From: JAWXUE01 sp044432865 | Lineage (GTDB): Bacteria > Bacillota_I > Bacilli_A > Acholeplasmatales > Anaeroplasmataceae | Assembly (NCBI GenBank): GCA_044432865.1 | Contig: JAWXUF010000002.1 | Location: 11,335-75,334 of the forward strand | DNA: 64,000 bases | Reading direction: 5' to 3' | In this document: piece after piece, positions 38,151 to 49,136 of the stretch | Position numbering within the stretch: the stretch's first letter is position 1 | Layout: every line of letters starts with the position of its first letter | Made by a program: the position numbers and the translations under genes | Notes under the pieces: model-generated | Databases searched by the model: none | Told to the model about the DNA's origin: nothing | What the model saw: only the letters and a program-made list of their open reading frames with translations

Positions 38151-38972
38151 CTATGCTTTAGTAAATATATTTGTTAACTTCTCTTCTTCTGTAACTTCTT
38201 CTGTATTATTTTTTCTTTCATCTTTTGTACCAAATTTAACATTATTTTCAAATAATAAGAATATTGCTGAATCTCTTGTTAATTTAGCAACCCCAAAAAT
38301 ATAAATATATAATAATGCTGCTAGTACGCCAACTACAATTGTTAATAACGTCACAGATGTACTCATAAAGTAAAATGCTAATCCAATTGGAATTAAGAAT
38401 ATTACTAAATAATAAAATAAATTATAAAAGAATACTTTAAATACTAATGATGCTTTTAAAGATATTTTACTACTATATAAAATATTGAATAAACTTTTTT
38501 CTTTAATATATAAAGTAATATAAGTTTGTGGAATAAATATTGATAACACTACACACATTAAGATAACACCAATTATAATAACTGGCGCTATCATTAATAA
38601 ATGCATCGCGCTTAATGTAGTTAATGCATCAATCCCTACCGTAGCTAGTAATAAAATTAATACTAGTACAGTAATCATTATAATCATACTTACTACAAAT
38701 AAATTTTTGATAAAATTTAATACATGAAGTAAAACATTCCCTTTAAGGCTATCAGTACCTCTGAATGCCTCTGGAATATTTATTTCATTATATAATGCTG
38801 AATTTTTAGCAACATTCATATCCATCATTTCAAAAAATGGTTTTGGTAATATGAAAAGTTTTCCTAAAAACGAAGCGATTGATAAAAAGATAAAAGTTAA
38901 GATATTACTTTTTTTCTTTCTATATGTTTTAATTGTTGCTTTGAACCCTTGTAACAAATAACTTTTGTTCAT
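38151..38972 (-). CDS. Multi-pass membrane protein, AAA/MBG operon
   Basis: 273 residues with a basic N-terminus (KTYRKKKSN). About five to six membrane helices lie at 22-42, 92-113, 125-150, 180-200 and 206-228, and the tail is Lys/Glu-rich. The layout (an early helix, then paired helices around a short loop) is like DUF975/YciC-type integral proteins, but I cannot assign a family. It follows the giant MBG gene by 21 bases. A role in placing or supporting the surface proteins is inference. Confidence 0.65.
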   Translation of the reverse strand: MNKSYLLQGFKATIKTYRKKKSNILTFIFLSIASFLGKLFILPKPFFEMMDMNVAKNSALYNEINIPEAFRGTDSLKGNVLLHVLNFIKNLFVVSMIIMITVLVLILLLATVGIDALTTLSAMHLLMIAPVIIIGVILMCVVLSIFIPQTYITLYIKEKSLFNILYSSKISLKASLVFKVFFYNLFYYLVIFLIPIGLAFYFMSTSVTLLTIVVGVLAALLYIYIFGVAKLTRDSAIFLLFENNVKFGTKDERKNNTEEVTEEEKLTNIFTKA

Positions 38973-38993
38973 ATAGTTCCCCTACTTTCTTTT

Positions 38994-41900
38994 TTATGTA
39001 ATTTTAATTGTCCCGTTTACAAAATCTTTAATAATATAATACGTAGCTATTTCTTCTTCTGATAATTCATTTCCATTTGAATTATAGATTTTAATAGATT
39101 CTATTTTTGTTACTGTTGTACCTTTAGCCGTTCTTGTACCAGAATATTCAGCAACATAATAATGTCCTTCAAGTAAATATCCGGATGTTATTGTTGATGA
39201 AGAAGCAACTGCTGCCTCACCATTATACTCTCTTTCAATTGATTCAGCAGTGAATTCCAATATAATTTGAGTATATATTACTCTTCCTTCATTTAAAGTA
39301 ACAGAGTAATTACTCAACTTACTTTCAGTACCTAAATCAATTCTTACGTTAGTAAGATATAACACACCAACGAAATCAATACATTCTTCTCTAGCATCTA
39401 ATGTTACAACATGACCTGAAACTAAATTCCCACTTGTCATAAACCCAGTGTATCCTTTTGTTTCGATTAAGTAGTTACCAGATGTACCGTATTGTTTTTT
39501 TAATGTATATGGAGTAATCGTTAATTCACAAGGTGTAATTGTTAATGTACCTAATTTATTTGTAATGTTGTAAATTAAAATACCATTAGAGTAATAACTG
39601 CTATCGTATGAAGTTTCATACTCATTTTCTATTCCTATTACATTATTATATTCATCATATAATACATTTGTAATTGAGGAATTCATTACACTTATAATAG
39701 AATGATTTACAAGTAATCCACCATTTATAGTAGCACTTTGATTAATCAATTGTGTTCCATCGTATACTTTTTCATCACTTTCTGTAGTAATTGTAACATC
39801 AATTTGAGTAATTTTTATCATTCCTTTATTTGAAGCAAATGATATATCATAATAGTCATCTGTACTATCTAATTCCCTAATATAAATTCCATAGAAATAA
39901 ATAATATAATCTTCTTCATTACCGATAAATTCACCATCATAATAATTAATGTCAGTTACTTTAGTAGTATTTGTATATGATAATGTATGTCCACTTACTA
40001 ACGAATACCCATCTAAAATACCAATTTTATTACTTGATTGAGCGTTACCATTGTATTCGGCTTCATAATCTACTGTAGCTAATAATACAACACGTTTGAT
40101 TATAGTAATTGTTGCACCATCAATTTCATATCTAATATTATAATTTCCATTAGATAAACTAATCGTAAATTCTAAATCAACAGCATCATAAGTAATTAAA
40201 TAGCGACTAGCTGTAACAATTGGAGTATGTCCATCAATTGATCCATAGAAATCTCCATCAGCACTTGTTATTTTGATATCTTTTAATGCTATAGTTTGTT
40301 CAGTTCCATCGTATTGATATTCAACAGAACCACCATTAACAGAAACTACAACATCTTTAGCGATAACTTCTAATGTACCAATTTCTTTATACTCAATATT
40401 AAACCAATTAGAAATATCTGAACCGTTTGACATAATAACTAAATCAAATTTGTTTTCTATACTTCCAACATTTCTTATTGTAGTAATATTAGTTAAAGAA
40501 TAAATAAATAAATCACTGAATTCACCTTCAAAGTTACCTTCAATAAGATGATCTGTATAATGAAAATCAGTATTTGCATATGTGAACTGTTTATCATATG
40601 TAGTTAAATATATTGTTCCAGGTAATATCGTGATTGTTCCATATGTCCACTGAATATCATAATATTTAGTGTGATCTTCATCATTTATATAAATAAGAAT
40701 CATATTTTCATGTTCACCAACTGCACTAACACTAGTTAAATAAACTACGATAGCAGTATCACCATCTACTAAATCATTTTTTCCGTTTGTTGTATCAATG
40801 AAATAATCTTCATGTGTAAATTCTGCACCAGTAAATTCAAATTGTTCTGAATTACTCTCGAAATGAACAATTCTTTGAGTAATTTCTAATATACCGAAAT
40901 TATCCTCAATTAAATACGCACCCTCTACAACTTCGCCATTTATTTCAACGTAAGATGTAAAATAATTTTCTTCTACGCCAAACACTTCAACTTTACCTGT
41001 TATATTAACAAATAAATAAATCGAATCGGCTAAATAGATTGGATTTGATGAATCACCTTCATACAATATTAATTCACCTTTACTTACAATAACATAATTA
41101 TTAGTAAGAGATTCTCCATCATATTCTTTTGAATCACTACCTGTTGTTATAGTAATAATATTAGTAGTCACTTCTAACTCACCTAAAATATATTCAGGAG
41201 AATAATTTTCGGTTACATCATTACCTTCTTTATCTGTAACAACAAATGTACCTTCTACAATAGTATTATCAACTTTCCCAACATAATCAATATAACCATC
41301 TACTTCAACATAAACATCATGGCCTTCTAATCCAACCTTAGGTGAATAATCATTATTCATTAAAGGGAAGTTATCTGATCCAATTTCTGTATTATCTGAT
41401 GAGGTTGTAATAACAATTTTTCTTGGAGTTACACTAATTGTACCAAGTTCATCATATTCAAGTTGGTAACTATCACTAGCAGGAGCATATCCAACAACTA
41501 ATTCAACTTCATTATCAACTAATCCATCACTTACATTAGTAACACTATTAATAAATATTACTGTTACTTTATCTGAACTTATAAAATGAATAGAACTTGC
41601 ATAGTCCCACTCTTCAAATTTATGAGCTTCAGCATCATATTCGAATTCTTGTGTACCTGTTATAACAGTAATAACTCTTTTTGTAATTGATAATGTACCA
41701 TAATCAAGACTATCTACATAATCATAATTACATGAAACATTACCTAATAAAGGGTTATGAATATCAAAAATTAATACGTTATCTATTTCACCAAAATATA
41801 TAATTGATGAACTACTTTCATTATTGAAAGAGAAATAATCATTTAATAATAAGACCGTTTCATCTTCAAATGAACGAGCATATAATTCAGATCCATCATA

Positions 41901-44900
41901 TATTTTTTCAGCAGAACTTGTTGTAAGTTCAATTGTTTTAGCAAACATTTGTAACTTACCATATGTATAAGTAATGTTGTAGTTGTGCGATTTATCTTCA
42001 CCATCACTTTGTGAAGTAATTGTAAGTACTAATTTATTTTCTACTATCCCTTGAGTAACTAATGAAACCTTCGTATTACTAGAAACTTCTAATACTTGTC
42101 CTTCTACTAATTTACCACTTGTTACATTATAATCTTCACAATATAAATATGAACCATCATATACATCCGAATAATCATCAGTTGTAATTTCTAATTCAAT
42201 TTTATTAATTGTTAGGGTGCTGATTGTAATACCATTTTCTTCTAATCCTGAAATTATATAGTTATCATTTGGATTGAAATCACCATAATCAACACTTGAA
42301 TTTGAAATAATAAATGTAATATTATTATAATAAACTTCATCTTGATAATCAGTAATTGAACCCCATGTTAATAATTCGAATCCATCATTTTTTGCTAATC
42401 CACGATCACCTGATAATTCTTCAACATAGACGTCATTACTTACTAGTTCAGTATTATCATATGTTTTTTCAGCCGAATCAACTGAAATAACAATCTCTCT
42501 TTGTGTTATTTCTAATGTACCATGTACTTTAGAAATATTATAATTATCCGTTACATCATTATCATCTTTATCTACTATAATGATATTTAAAATAGTATTT
42601 TCAATTGTACCAACATTTAATATTTGAGCTTCAATCACAACGCTTTTAAAAGTATGACCTTCAGCTAAATCATATAAATCTAAATTTAAATCAATAACTA
42701 TATCATATCCATTATCTTCTAGAATATAAGAATCATATATTTTAGAATTCGAATTACTTTCAACTTTAATAAAACGATTAGTTACTACTAATTCTCCTTC
42801 AGTAATAGTTAATTTATAATTATTTGTTACATCTTTACTTCCATTTACAATAGAATAGATTTCATTATAAGTATTACTACTTGCCCCTACATCTAATTGA
42901 GAACCTGTAGTAACTAAGTTTAAAGTATGTCCTTCTACTAATTCATATTCAGTATTATCATAAGACCAAGAATCTTTTGTTAAAGAAGTTCCATCATATA
43001 CTTTTTCAGCAGAATCAGTAACAATAGTAAGTAATCTATGAGTAATAATAATCTTACCTAAATCAATAGTTAACTCATAATTGTTTGTTACATCTTCTTC
43101 ATTAAATAAGACAATAACTTTATCTTCATTGTAATAGTTAATCTCTTCACCAACATCAGTTAAAGAAGCTGATGCTGTAATAGTTAATTCATGTCCTTCC
43201 ACTAATAAATAAGTAGAATTATTATATTCCCAACCATCAACTACTAATTCTTCACCATCATATACTTTTTCACCAGTTGCTGTAATAACAGATACTGATC
43301 TTTTTTCAATTTCTAATATACCAGTTTCAATTCTTAAATCATAATTATTTGATACATCGATACTATTTTCATCTAAAATATATTCATTTTCATATGTATT
43401 ATCTTCTGTACCAAAATTTGTTATTGTTCCATTAACAGTAATATACAATTCATGTCCTTCTACTATTGAAGTACCACCTAAATAAACAATTATTGAATTT
43501 GTTAAAGGAGTTCCATCGTATACTTTTTTATCATCATTTGTTTTAATAACAACAACTTTCTTAGTAATAACTAATTCACCATAGATATATGATTCAATAT
43601 TATAATTTGATGTTACATCATTATCATTTTCATCATATATTTTAATACTATAAGTATTTTTCCCCGAATCAGTTACATCTTTTTCTCCAACTTTTTGATC
43701 TACAGTAGAATAATGGAAACCAACAATATTACTAACACTATGATTTTCATTAATTTGGAATTGACCATTATATACATATTCACCATTAGATGTCGTTACT
43801 GTTACTGTTCTTGATGTTACTTCTAATGTACCTTCATTAATTGTTACAATGTAATTACTTGAAACATTTGAAGAACCATCTGTAATTGTAAAAGTAGAGT
43901 ATGTATTATCACTTGTACCAACTTCTAATTGAGATCCTGTAATAACTAAGTTTAAAGTATGTCCTTCTACTAATTCAAATTTAGTATTATCATAAGACCA
44001 AGTATCTGATTCAAGACTAGTTCCATCATATTCTTTTTCAGCACTTCCAGTAATAATAGTAACTTCTCTTGCTGTTATTGTTAATGTACCTAGTAATACT
44101 GTTACTTCGTAATTACTTGTTACATTAGTAGATCCACTTAATACTTCATATGTATTATCTGTTATATTACTTACAGTACCAACATTTGTTATTGTACCAA
44201 TAATATTTAATTCTAATTTATGGTCTAAAACAAAATTAGAACTTGTTATTGTATATGTATCTTTTGTTAAAGGAGTTGCATCATATACCTTTTCAGCGCT
44301 ATCTGTTGTCACTGTAACTTTTCTAGATGTTATTGTTAATGTACCTAGTAATACTGTTACATCATAATTACTTGTTACATTAGTAGAACCACTTAATACA
44401 TTATATGTATTATCTGTTATATTACTTACAGACCCAGCATTTGTTATTGTACCAATAATATTTAATTCTAATTTATGATCTAAAACAAAATTAGAACTTG
44501 TTATTGTATATGTATCTTTTGTTAAAGCTGTTCCATCATATTCTTTTGTAGCACTATCTGTTGTTACTGTAATTTTTCTTGCTGTTATTGTTAGGGTACC
44601 ATGTGTAACTTTAATAATATAATTACTTGTTACATCTTTACTACCTTCATTTACAACAAAACTCGTGTGAGTATTTTCAACACTTCCAACATTTGTTATT
44701 GAAGCATTTGTTGTAATTACTAATTCATGAGTTAATGATAGTTTATTAGAACTTACGTATTCCCATCCATTATTTGATAAAGACGTACCATCATATTCTT
44801 TTGTATCATCTTTAGTAATAACTACGACTTCTCTTGCAGTTATTGTTAATGTACCATCAACATATTTAATATTATAACAGTAGCTTACATCAGTACTATT

Positions 44901-46412
44901 TTGTGTAATTTTAATAGTTAATTTATTTGCGACACTAGATACATCTGTAATTTGAGTATTAGTTACTACTGTGATTATATCACCAGATACTAATCCATTA
45001 CTCGTAAATAATTTATTCTCTAAAATAGTTCCATCATATACTTTAGACGCATCAGATGCAACTATTGTAATATCTTTTTGTGTAATCTTCAACTTACCAT
45101 AAACGTATGTAATATTATACGATGATGTACAATTAGTTGAACCATTATATGTTGCTATAACGACGTTATTTTCAATTTCCCCAGCATATGTAATTTTAGA
45201 TGCACTCGTTATATAATAATCATCATTTCCCTCTAAAGTGAAATCTACATTAGCATTTTGTAGATATGATCCATCATATACTTTTTCAGCACTTTGTGTA
45301 GTAATTGTAATATCTTTTTGATTAATTGTTAACTTACCATAAACATATGTAATGTTATAGTTATTACTAAATCCATCAGAGTTTGTTGATACTACTAAAT
45401 TGTTATTTACTTCACCATAAAAAGTAATACTATTATTTGAAATAAGAATTATTTCATCACCAGATACTAATCCAGTGTTAGTAAATTTAGTATTAATTAA
45501 TTCAGTAGAATCATAAGTCTTTGATGCAGACTCAGTAGTAATAACTAAATCTTTTTTGTTTATACTTAAAGCACCATTTATTTTAGTTATATTATACATG
45601 TGAGTTATATCATTATTCCCAACATATATTTTATCAACTGATATTACATTTTGTGTAGTACCAAAGTTTTTAATTGAACCTGTAATTTCATAATCATATT
45701 CATGACCTTCTATTAAGTTAGACACAGTATGTTCATTGAATGAAAGGTTTGTACCATCGTATGTTTTGTTAGTACTCGAAGCAGTAAATGAAACACTTCT
45801 TTTAGTTAAAGTTAAATTAGATTCAATAGGTGTAAAATTATAACATGTTGAAACATCCACACCTTCTTTATTAACAATCTTAATTGATTCAACAATTGGA
45901 GATACTGTTTGAGTTTCTAATGAATAGAAATTTTCATAATCAATATCACCGTAAGTAATAGTGTCACCTGATTCTAATGATGCTGTAAAACTAGGTGTAT
46001 TTCCAAACACTAAAGAACTATTTGAAACTTTAATATTAGAATCTTTTGGTGATATAGTAAAAGTAAATGTTTCTCCTTTTGCTGTACCAAATGGTTTATT
46101 AGAAGTTGCTCTAACCTCATATTCACCAGGGATTATAGGCTCTGTTGAACTCCATGAGGAAGATTTTACTTCTCTAAATTCAAAAGTACATTCCCCCCAT
46201 AAAGATTCAGCATATAAAGTAATTTTTTCACCATAAGTAATATCGGACACAGATTGTAAATCTGTTGTAATTGAACCCTTAACTGAAAGTAATCCTACTA
46301 CAGTTGCAAGTAATAAAACTAATAAACTAATTATAGGTACTTTAAATTTAAATAAAATACTTTTTGCTTTAGCAACACGCTGTATTTTAGCTTCATATCT
46401 TTCATATAACAT
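38994..46412 (-). CDS. Giant MBG-repeat surface protein (2472 aa)
   Basis: 2472 residues. A basic cytosolic N-terminus (1-23) and one uncleaved-looking membrane helix (about 24-44) are followed by an Ig-like segment to about 130. After that come about 26 repeats of 80-95 residues, each with a motif such as EKVYDGTSL, then LVEGH and SNY-x-I or NYNI-x-YGTL-x-I. This is the MBG-type repeat of bacterial adhesins. There is no LPXTG or other wall-sorting tail (the end is GTIKIT), so the helix should anchor it with the repeats outside. Two adjacent units are nearly identical in DNA (44071-44580). It could reach roughly 100 nm if extended, which is inference. It starts 21 bases after the 894-residue paralogue. 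Confidence 0.85.
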   Translation of the reverse strand: MLYERYEAKIQRVAKAKSILFKFKVPIISLLVLLLATVVGLLSVKGSITTDLQSVSDITYGEKITLYAESLWGECTFEFREVKSSSWSSTEPIIPGEYEVRATSNKPFGTAKGETFTFTISPKDSNIKVSNSSLVFGNTPSFTASLESGDTITYGDIDYENFYSLETQTVSPIVESIKIVNKEGVDVSTCYNFTPIESNLTLTKRSVSFTASSTNKTYDGTNLSFNEHTVSNLIEGHEYDYEITGSIKNFGTTQNVISVDKIYVGNNDITHMYNITKINGALSINKKDLVITTESASKTYDSTELINTKFTNTGLVSGDEIILISNNSITFYGEVNNNLVVSTNSDGFSNNYNITYVYGKLTINQKDITITTQSAEKVYDGSYLQNANVDFTLEGNDDYYITSASKITYAGEIENNVVIATYNGSTNCTSSYNITYVYGKLKITQKDITIVASDASKVYDGTILENKLFTSNGLVSGDIITVVTNTQITDVSSVANKLTIKITQNSTDVSYCYNIKYVDGTLTITAREVVVITKDDTKEYDGTSLSNNGWEYVSSNKLSLTHELVITTNASITNVGSVENTHTSFVVNEGSKDVTSNYIIKVTHGTLTITARKITVTTDSATKEYDGTALTKDTYTITSSNFVLDHKLELNIIGTITNAGSVSNITDNTYNVLSGSTNVTSNYDVTVLLGTLTITSRKVTVTTDSAEKVYDATPLTKDTYTITSSNFVLDHKLELNIIGTITNVGTVSNITDNTYEVLSGSTNVTSNYEVTVLLGTLTITAREVTIITGSAEKEYDGTSLESDTWSYDNTKFELVEGHTLNLVITGSQLEVGTSDNTYSTFTITDGSSNVSSNYIVTINEGTLEVTSRTVTVTTSNGEYVYNGQFQINENHSVSNIVGFHYSTVDQKVGEKDVTDSGKNTYSIKIYDENDNDVTSNYNIESYIYGELVITKKVVVIKTNDDKKVYDGTPLTNSIIVYLGGTSIVEGHELYITVNGTITNFGTEDNTYENEYILDENSIDVSNNYDLRIETGILEIEKRSVSVITATGEKVYDGEELVVDGWEYNNSTYLLVEGHELTITASASLTDVGEEINYYNEDKVIVLFNEEDVTNNYELTIDLGKIIITHRLLTIVTDSAEKVYDGTSLTKDSWSYDNTEYELVEGHTLNLVTTGSQLDVGASSNTYNEIYSIVNGSKDVTNNYKLTITEGELVVTNRFIKVESNSNSKIYDSYILEDNGYDIVIDLNLDLYDLAEGHTFKSVVIEAQILNVGTIENTILNIIIVDKDDNDVTDNYNISKVHGTLEITQREIVISVDSAEKTYDNTELVSNDVYVEELSGDRGLAKNDGFELLTWGSITDYQDEVYYNNITFIISNSSVDYGDFNPNDNYIISGLEENGITISTLTINKIELEITTDDYSDVYDGSYLYCEDYNVTSGKLVEGQVLEVSSNTKVSLVTQGIVENKLVLTITSQSDGEDKSHNYNITYTYGKLQMFAKTIELTTSSAEKIYDGSELYARSFEDETVLLLNDYFSFNNESSSSIIYFGEIDNVLIFDIHNPLLGNVSCNYDYVDSLDYGTLSITKRVITVITGTQEFEYDAEAHKFEEWDYASSIHFISSDKVTVIFINSVTNVSDGLVDNEVELVVGYAPASDSYQLEYDELGTISVTPRKIVITTSSDNTEIGSDNFPLMNNDYSPKVGLEGHDVYVEVDGYIDYVGKVDNTIVEGTFVVTDKEGNDVTENYSPEYILGELEVTTNIITITTGSDSKEYDGESLTNNYVIVSKGELILYEGDSSNPIYLADSIYLFVNITGKVEVFGVEENYFTSYVEINGEVVEGAYLIEDNFGILEITQRIVHFESNSEQFEFTGAEFTHEDYFIDTTNGKNDLVDGDTAIVVYLTSVSAVGEHENMILIYINDEDHTKYYDIQWTYGTITILPGTIYLTTYDKQFTYANTDFHYTDHLIEGNFEGEFSDLFIYSLTNITTIRNVGSIENKFDLVIMSNGSDISNWFNIEYKEIGTLEVIAKDVVVSVNGGSVEYQYDGTEQTIALKDIKITSADGDFYGSIDGHTPIVTASRYLITYDAVDLEFTISLSNGNYNIRYEIDGATITIIKRVVLLATVDYEAEYNGNAQSSNKIGILDGYSLVSGHTLSYTNTTKVTDINYYDGEFIGNEEDYIIYFYGIYIRELDSTDDYYDISFASNKGMIKITQIDVTITTESDEKVYDGTQLINQSATINGGLLVNHSIISVMNSSITNVLYDEYNNVIGIENEYETSYDSSYYSNGILIYNITNKLGTLTITPCELTITPYTLKKQYGTSGNYLIETKGYTGFMTSGNLVSGHVVTLDAREECIDFVGVLYLTNVRIDLGTESKLSNYSVTLNEGRVIYTQIILEFTAESIEREYNGEAAVASSSTITSGYLLEGHYYVAEYSGTRTAKGTTVTKIESIKIYNSNGNELSEEEIATYYIIKDFVNGTIKIT
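44071..44580. repeat. 255-bp tandem repeat inside the giant surface gene
   Basis: Two adjacent units with a constant offset of 255 bases (85 codons) and only scattered substitutions. Both encode LTKDTYTITSSNFVLDHKLE and the following segment through VTVLLGTLTIT. Slippage or recombination here would change repeat number in frame. Confidence 0.75.
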
Positions 46413-46433
46413 AATCTGTGTCCTCCTTTTCTT

Positions 46434-49118
46434 TTATGTAGTGATTATCGATCCATTGATCGTATAATTAAAGTTTAATGATACTTCTTCTCCATATAGT
46501 TTTATTGATACAATTGAATTAGAAGAGTTAATCTCTGTTCTAACCATTTCATATTCATCAGCTAATCCATAGAAATTAACTGTTATTTGATAAGTAACGC
46601 CATCAATGCTCTTCGTAATAAGAATTTCTTCTAGTGTAGATAAGTCAGTTAATGCAGGAATTAAAATATCATCTAAATCCAACGATATATCATGTTTCAA
46701 TATAGTTAATTCACCTAATTGATTATCAATAATACAATATTGAGTTACATCTATTTTATCTCCATTATAAACTTTAACGACTGGCTTTATACTTCCAACA
46801 TTAGTAATTGACCCAATAACTTCAATATAATAATCATCTGTACCATCACCGTCAATATTCTTTTCGTATTGACTTGAATCTAAAGTTAATTCTTTTCCAT
46901 CAAAGTATTTTTCATAAGGATTACTACTAACTGTTACAGTTACATCAGTCATTACTAGAATTCCATCTTCAACAAAAATTTCAAAATCATCCGACTCTAT
47001 TTGTCCATTAATCATCTGCGCAACAGGTACTGGATTAGTCTTGTAGTATAAAGCGAATGATACTATTTTAGTTGTAGTAGATCCTTTTGATGCAAGATAA
47101 CCAGAAATTTCTGCTTCATAACGATAATCAGGTCCAAATGCTTCAAGACCTTTAAGATTTGCATCAGTAGCATAGAATGTAGATGCATTCACTGGAGCTC
47201 CTACAGGAACTTTTATATCAAGTGGAGTAATAATTATCCCATCTTTTGTTTCATCAGTAATAGTGATACCACCCCAAATATATGTAAGGGAAAAGTTAGC
47301 AGGATCAGTCAATTTGATTGTTGCTGTATTATAATAAATTCCAACTTCAATCACAGAAACAAAATCAGAAATTTCATATAATTCAGAAATTTGATATAAT
47401 TCAGAACCCTCCTTTATTTCGGGATAAACTGACGCTGTATGATGAGGATATGAATACGGTTCACCATCATAAATATAAGTTGAAGAACTAGTTTGAATTA
47501 GAACCGATACTTTCTCGATAGTAATAGTTCCATATGTATACGTTATATTGTAGTTCAATTCTTTATCGTTATCAGAAAAAACAACAAATCCAACATTCGG
47601 ATATGTACCAGCTCCAAGACCACTTTCGACCAAGTCAGATGTAAATTCATCAACTATTTTATCAGATTGAATTATATTATTTGTTAAATCTCGAAAGGAA
47701 ATTTCTTCACTTGTGTAGATAGTGTTAATACTTGGAGTTGCTATATTTACAATCATTTTAGTAATTGTAAGAGTACCATATTCATAAGTTATATTAAAAT
47801 TATCAGTTACAATTTCATCGTCTTTTATAATAGTATAAATAATTTCATTTTTCACAACACCAACATCCACTATTGACTTTGGAGGACCCATAACTGGTAA
47901 ATAACCGTCAATTAATCCAATAATTTCGATATTGTCAGTGCATTGCAATGGGTAACCATCGTATGTTTTAGCATCAGTATCTGTAATAATTGTAATGTCT
48001 TTTGGATGTATAGTCAGATCACCATATTTATAATGAATTAGATATCTATCCGAGACATCTTCATCATCTTCATCCAAGATTTTAACCGTAACAGTATTTT
48101 CTTCAACACCAACATCAGTAATTACACTATCGTTAGTCTCTACAAAACGGTGTCCATCTACTAATCCGGAATAAATGTAAACTTCGCATTTTAATTCTAA
48201 TCCGTCATATGTCTTTTCATCACTTTCAGTATTGAAATAAAAATTTGCTAGAGAAACATGTAACTCTCCATATTGAATATTTAGTTGATAATAGTGAGTT
48301 ACATCTTTATTATCTTGATCTTTAATAGTGTAAGCTAATTCGTTTGGTGAAATACCAGGAACCAATTGTTCACCGACAGTTTCAGCATCAAGTTTATGTC
48401 CATCTAATAATTCAGTATAAAGTTCATATCCACTATCTTTTAATGGTATTCCATCATATGTTTTTGATGCACTGAATGTTCTACCAGATATATTCATAGG
48501 ATTAACAGTTAATTCTCCATAATTTTCTACAAAATTATAATATTTAGTTACATCGTTACCTTCTCTGTCAAACACGGAACCATGAAATTTATTCTCCACA
48601 ACTCCTACAGAGTCATTTTCAGAATACACTTCAATGTCTAAACTATGCCCATCTAATACTTTTCCAGCTGTTAACCACCATCCATCATTTGTTAATGGTG
48701 TTCCATCATATGTTTTTGTTGAAGAATCTGTCTTAATTGTTAAATCAATATTACTAATTTTAAGAGTTCCATATATATAATTTATTTCATATTTAGAAGT
48801 AACAGGTTTATCATTTTGATCATATATAGTAACAATAAATAAATTATCAACTTCTCCTACAGTATCTAAAGAAGATAAGAAATCAACTTGAGCTCTATGA
48901 CCAGAATATAATGAGCCAGATAATAATTCGTATTGTCTGTTAGTTAAAACTGTATTCCCATCATATTTTATTTCTGCTGATCCAGAAGAAAATATTAAAT
49001 TTCTTTCTGCTAAATTAATTACACCAGAAAACATTAAACTAAAGTATATAATTAATCCAACAAGTAAACTTGCTATTATTGAACCAGTTACTATTAATTG
49101 TTTTTTTGTATTAAACAT
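46434..49118 (-). CDS. MBG-repeat surface protein (894 aa)
   Basis: 894 residues. A short basic start (MFNTKKQ) and a membrane helix at about 9-31 are followed by about nine repeats with motifs SKTYDGIPL, EKTYDGLEL, AKTYDGYPL and YFDGKEL, each followed by GH and NY-x-YG. It is closely related to the 2472-residue neighbour. There is no sorting signal at the C-terminus (ends NGSIITT). The N-terminal helix is preceded by few charges, so it could be a signal peptide or an anchor. It lies 19 bases downstream of the second AAA gene. Confidence 0.83.
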   Translation of the reverse strand: MFNTKKQLIVTGSIIASLLVGLIIYFSLMFSGVINLAERNLIFSSGSAEIKYDGNTVLTNRQYELLSGSLYSGHRAQVDFLSSLDTVGEVDNLFIVTIYDQNDKPVTSKYEINYIYGTLKISNIDLTIKTDSSTKTYDGTPLTNDGWWLTAGKVLDGHSLDIEVYSENDSVGVVENKFHGSVFDREGNDVTKYYNFVENYGELTVNPMNISGRTFSASKTYDGIPLKDSGYELYTELLDGHKLDAETVGEQLVPGISPNELAYTIKDQDNKDVTHYYQLNIQYGELHVSLANFYFNTESDEKTYDGLELKCEVYIYSGLVDGHRFVETNDSVITDVGVEENTVTVKILDEDDEDVSDRYLIHYKYGDLTIHPKDITIITDTDAKTYDGYPLQCTDNIEIIGLIDGYLPVMGPPKSIVDVGVVKNEIIYTIIKDDEIVTDNFNITYEYGTLTITKMIVNIATPSINTIYTSEEISFRDLTNNIIQSDKIVDEFTSDLVESGLGAGTYPNVGFVVFSDNDKELNYNITYTYGTITIEKVSVLIQTSSSTYIYDGEPYSYPHHTASVYPEIKEGSELYQISELYEISDFVSVIEVGIYYNTATIKLTDPANFSLTYIWGGITITDETKDGIIITPLDIKVPVGAPVNASTFYATDANLKGLEAFGPDYRYEAEISGYLASKGSTTTKIVSFALYYKTNPVPVAQMINGQIESDDFEIFVEDGILVMTDVTVTVSSNPYEKYFDGKELTLDSSQYEKNIDGDGTDDYYIEVIGSITNVGSIKPVVKVYNGDKIDVTQYCIIDNQLGELTILKHDISLDLDDILIPALTDLSTLEEILITKSIDGVTYQITVNFYGLADEYEMVRTEINSSNSIVSIKLYGEEVSLNFNYTINGSIITT

Positions 49119-49136
49119 AATATTCTCTCCCTTCTT

